A stretch of 64,000 nt of DNA. It comes from Myxococcales bacterium (GTDB lineage Bacteria > Myxococcota_A > Polyangia > Polyangiales > Ga0077539). This document shows positions 61,719-64,000 of the stretch, in pieces. Within the stretch, counting starts at the first letter, position 1. Each line of letters opens with the position of its first letter. Position numbers and translations under genes: made by a program. The notes under the pieces were generated by a model. It did no database searches and was not told where the DNA came from. It saw nothing but the letters and a program-made list of their open reading frames with translations. The stretch is taken from assembly GCA_030652255.1 (NCBI GenBank), contig JAUSAZ010000035.1, forward strand, positions 1-64,000, written 5' to 3'.

Positions 61719-62444
61719 TCAAGCACCGCTCCCGATCGCCAGGGCCTCGCGCGCCGTGAACGCGCCCTCGTAGAGCGCCCGTCCCACCACCACCGCGCCA
61801 ATCACCTCCCGCGCCGCGAGCGCCCGCAGGTGGTCGAGCGACCCGATCCCCCCGCTCGCGATCACCAGCGCGCCCGGCACCGCCCGCGCGAGGCGCTCGG
61901 TGGCCTCCACGTTGGGCCCCTCGCCGGTGCCGTCGCGGGCGATGTCGGTGTACAGCACGGCGCGCGCACCCCTGGAAACACAGTCCTTCGCGAGGGTGAG
62001 GGCGTCCACCGTGGTGGCCTCGGTCCATCCCTTCGTGGCCACCAGGCCGTCGCGCGCGTCGACCGCCACGGTCACGTCCACCACGGCGCTGGCCTCGGCG
62101 ACGAAGCCCGGGTCTTCTATCGCGCGGGTGCCGATGATCACCCGCGACGCGCCCGCCTCGCGGTACGCGCGCACCTGCTCGATCGTCCGGATGCCCCCGC
62201 CCACCTGCACCCGCAGCGCCGCGCCGAAGCGCGAGAGCAGCGAGCCCACCAGCGCCGCCTGCGTGGCCCGGCCGTCGCGCGCGCCGTCGAGGTCGACGAG
62301 GTGCACCCAGGTCGCGCCCGCGTCGAGGTACGCCGCCACCACGGCCGCCGGGTCGTCGCCGTACACCGTGACCTTGTCGTAGTCGCCGCGGTGCAGCCGC
62401 ACCACGCGGCCGCCGAGGAGGTCCATCGCGGGGATGACGATCAC
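61719..62444 (-). CDS. hisA: ProFAR isomerase (HisA)
   Basis: A 241-residue (beta/alpha)8 isomerase of histidine synthesis. [21 protein letters not shown] carries the catalytic Asp, [13 protein letters not shown] and [12 protein letters not shown] are the two phosphate-binding motifs, and [16 protein letters not shown] has the second catalytic Asp. The GTG start at 62444 overlaps the hisH stop as GTGA. Full length and typical. The trailing GSGA extends to one base before hisF. Confidence 0.96.
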   Translation of the reverse strand: MIVIPAMDLLGGRVVRLHRGDYDKVTVYGDDPAAVVAAYLDAGATWVHLVDLDGARDGRATQAALVGSLLSRFGAALRVQVGGGIRTIEQVRAYREAGASRVIIGTRAIEDPGFVAEASAVVDVTVAVDARDGLVATKGWTEATTVDALTLAKDCVSRGARAVLYTDIARDGTGEGPNVEATERLARAVPGALVIASGGIGSLDHLRALAAREVIGAVVVGRALYEGAFTAREALAIGSGA

Positions 62445-63115
62445 GGCAGCCCCCGCACGAAGGCCCGCAGCAGCCCGATGCCCGCCGCCTGCGACTTCTC
62501 GGGATGAAACTGCACCGCCCACAGCCTGCCCCGCGCCACCGCGCTCACGAAGCGCCCGCCGTGGTCGGTCTCCCCCGCCACGCACCCGAGCGACGCCTCT
62601 TCCGGGGCCACGAAATAGCTGTGCACGAAGTAGTACCAGTGCGCGCGGCCCAGCCACGCGGCCGCTGCGTCGTCGGTGGGGAGCACCTGGTTCCAGCCCA
62701 TGTGGGGCACCTTGAGCCGCTCGCCCTTCGCGTCGATCATCCCGTCGCGGAAGCGCCGCACCGAGCCACGGAACACCCCGAGCCCGTGCGCCCCGCCCGC
62801 CTCCTCGCTCGACTCGAAGAGCACCTGCAGCCCCAGGCAGATGCCCAGGTACGGCCGGTCGTCTGCGATGTGCGCGCCCACGGCCTTCGCCAGCGCCCCG
62901 CCGTGCCGGTGCAGCGCCGTCGCGCAGTCCCCGAAGGCCCCCTGGCCGGGCATCACCAGGGCCGCCGCCTCGCGCAGCGCGCCCGGGTCGCTGGCGCAGC
63001 GCACCCGCGCCGGGTCCATTCCCTCCGCGACCAGGGCCGCGCGCAGGGCGCGCTCCACCGAGCGGAGGTTGCCGAGGCCCACGTCCACCACCACGATCGG
63101 CGCCTGGTCGCTCAC
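62441..63115 (-). CDS. hisH: Imidazole glycerol phosphate synthase, glutaminase subunit
   Basis: A 224-residue class I glutamine amidotransferase that feeds ammonia to HisF. VVVDVGLGNLRSVERAL opens the domain, the nucleophile Cys lies in LGICLGLQVLFESSEE, and the His-Glu pair is in AVQFHPEKSQ. The oxyanion-strand sequence VMPGQGAFGDC fits HisH. The GTG start at 63115 overlaps the hisB stop (GTGA), and the 3' end overlaps hisA in the same way. Confidence 0.96.
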   Translation of the reverse strand: MSDQAPIVVVDVGLGNLRSVERALRAALVAEGMDPARVRCASDPGALREAAALVMPGQGAFGDCATALHRHGGALAKAVGAHIADDRPYLGICLGLQVLFESSEEAGGAHGLGVFRGSVRRFRDGMIDAKGERLKVPHMGWNQVLPTDDAAAAWLGRAHWYYFVHSYFVAPEEASLGCVAGETDHGGRFVSAVARGRLWAVQFHPEKSQAAGIGLLRAFVRGLP

Positions 63116-63699
63116 TCGGTGAGGGTCCCCTTGGTCGACGGGAGCAGGGTGCCCTCGACGCGCACCGCGTCGCGCAGGGCCCGCGCGAGCGCCTTGAAGG
63201 AGCACTCCACGATGTGGTGGAGGTTGTCCCCCTCGATGCGCCGCACGTGCAGGTTGCACATCGCCCCGCGCGCGAAGCCCTCGAAGAACACCCCCGCGAG
63301 CTCGACGTCGAAGCTGCCGAGCTTCGCCTTCGGGAGGTTGAGCCGGTCGACGTAGTAGGTGCGCCCGGAGAGGTCGAGCGCCACCTGGCAGAGGGCCTCG
63401 TCCATGGGGAGCGTCGCCTCGCCGTAGCGGCGGATGCCCTTGCGGTCGCCGAGCGCCTGCTCGACGGCGCGGCCCAGCACGATGGCGAGGTCTTCGGTGG
63501 TGTGGTGGCCGTCGATCTCCACGTCGCCGGTGGCGCGCACCGTGAGGTCGAGGCCTCCGTGGCGGGCGAGCTGGTCGACCATGTGGCTGAGAAAGGGGAT
63601 CGGCGTCTGGACGTCGGCGGCGCCCTGCCCGTCGAGGTCGAGGGTCACCGTGATGGACGTCTCCCGCGTGGTGCGGGTGACCGTGGCCGTGCGTGTCAT
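63112..63699 (-). CDS. hisB: Imidazoleglycerol-phosphate dehydratase
   Basis: A 195-residue single-domain IGP dehydratase. Metal-binding His motifs are FLSHMVDQLARHGG and EIDGHHTTEDLAI in the first half and NLHHIVECSFKALARAL in the second. MDEALCQVALDLSGR is also typical. Without a phosphatase domain this is the usual bacterial form rather than the E. coli bifunctional one. The ATG at 63699 is preferred over the longer frame to 63738. First gene of the hisBHAF run; hisG, hisD and hisC are not in the window. Confidence 0.96.
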   Translation of the reverse strand: MTRTATVTRTTRETSITVTLDLDGQGAADVQTPIPFLSHMVDQLARHGGLDLTVRATGDVEIDGHHTTEDLAIVLGRAVEQALGDRKGIRRYGEATLPMDEALCQVALDLSGRTYYVDRLNLPKAKLGSFDVELAGVFFEGFARGAMCNLHVRRIEGDNLHHIVECSFKALARALRDAVRVEGTLLPSTKGTLTE

Positions 63700-63807
63700 G
63701 GCAGGCGCCGCGTACCATGGGCCCCGCGCGGCGGGCAAACAACGCTACGGGGCCCCCACCGGGAGAGGGAGATGCGCCCCGGGTCGTGCTACGCCTTCGA
63801 GAGTCCA

Positions 63808-64000
63808 ATGGTTCCCATCCTCATCGCGGCGGCGCTCTCCCTCATCGGCCTCCTCGCGCTCGTGGCGCGGCTGCTCCTCGACCGCGGGGTCGTCCGCCGT
63901 CGCGTCGCCGACCGCGACGTGGTGACGGCCCACTGGGAGTCGCTGGTGATGCAGCGCCGCGACCTGCGCCTCGCCGTCGACGCCCTCGGCGTGCCCACCC
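63808..64000 (+). CDS. Small membrane protein, 5' part only
   Basis: The frame is open from ATG 63808 to the end of the window (64 residues visible). One membrane segment (ILIAAALSLIGLLALVARLLL) with a positively charged flank (DRGVVRRRVADRD) indicates a single N-terminal membrane helix with the rest in the cytoplasm. VVTAHWESLVMQRRDLRLAVDALGV reads as an amphipathic helix. Divergent from hisB across a 108-base gap. No family can be named from this fragment. Confidence 0.65.
   Translation, partial: MVPILIAAALSLIGLLALVARLLLDRGVVRRRVADRDVVTAHWESLVMQRRDLRLAVDALGVPT

Noticed and set aside
63718..63760. GGGCCCC and GGGGCCC arms near the hisB upstream region as a regulatory hairpin
   Set aside because: GC-only arms of seven bases separated by over 20 bases are common by chance at this base composition.

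Overview
The window is a GC-rich chromosomal segment, almost entirely coding, from a Gram-negative bacterium that is most likely a member of the Myxococcota (Polyangia-like). Several features point that way: a protein with a MYXO-CTERM-type sorting tail (20671-22095), a small protein of the type found repeatedly in myxobacteria (15688-15903), a bactofilin, paired zinc-ribbon/FHA proteins, and five lipoproteins whose lipobox is followed by an Asp/Gly/Pro/Thr linker. An outer membrane is implied by a TonB-dependent receptor, a TonB protein and beta-barrel-like secreted proteins. No rRNA, tRNA, insertion sequence, prophage or CRISPR array was seen, and no gene-free stretch exceeds 300 bases.

Layout. 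1-4.6 kb: end of a glycine-rich protein, a long-chain acyl-CoA synthetase, a family 2 glycosyltransferase, a bactofilin and an exported SRPBCC protein. 4.7-9.1 kb: ATP synthase genes for b', b, delta, alpha and gamma, closed by a hairpin; atpD and atpC are not here. 9.1-23.6 kb: linker lipoproteins, UspA, a CtpA-type protease, a Cys-rich lipoprotein, an alpha/beta hydrolase with an MFS permease, two FHA proteins, the MYXO-CTERM protein, branched-chain aminotransferase and YjbQ. 23.7-29.4 kb: a repeat-containing Cys-rich/LamG lipoprotein, an outer-membrane-like protein, a PerM-family permease, a glyoxalase-fold protein and a PAS-only protein. 29.5-35.2 kb (minus strand): PrsW, a lipoprotein, menC, menE and an orphan DppC-type permease in a tight run. 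35.3-37.9 kb: a YfcF-like GST, a pectinacetylesterase/Notum-like lipoprotein and another linker lipoprotein.

37.9-41.7 kb (minus strand): three translationally coupled genes encoding a P-loop ATPase, a TPR protein and a DUF4288-GNAT fusion. Part of the TPR gene has visibly lower GC than its surroundings. This looks like an accessory signalling or defence-like module and is one of two candidates for an undescribed system. 41.8-52.3 kb: a propeller lipoprotein with a di-haem peroxidase, SemiSWEET, dapA-dapB, a GH57 enzyme and acetyl-CoA synthetase.

53.4-58.7 kb: the second candidate, a probable metal-uptake operon. Its first gene fuses a sterol-desaturase/fatty-acid-hydroxylase membrane domain to an imelysin-like domain; it is followed by overlapping tonB and then a FecA-like TonB-dependent receptor. 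A promoter-like sequence and a 7-1-7 Fur-like inverted repeat lie upstream. 58.8-60.2 kb: a delta-60-type repeat lipoprotein. 60.2-63.7 kb (minus strand): hisB-hisH-hisA-hisF, with four-base or near-zero junctions, followed by a tail-anchored protein of unknown function. The window ends inside a small membrane protein.

All family assignments come from reading motifs and from memory of the families; no database search was run.
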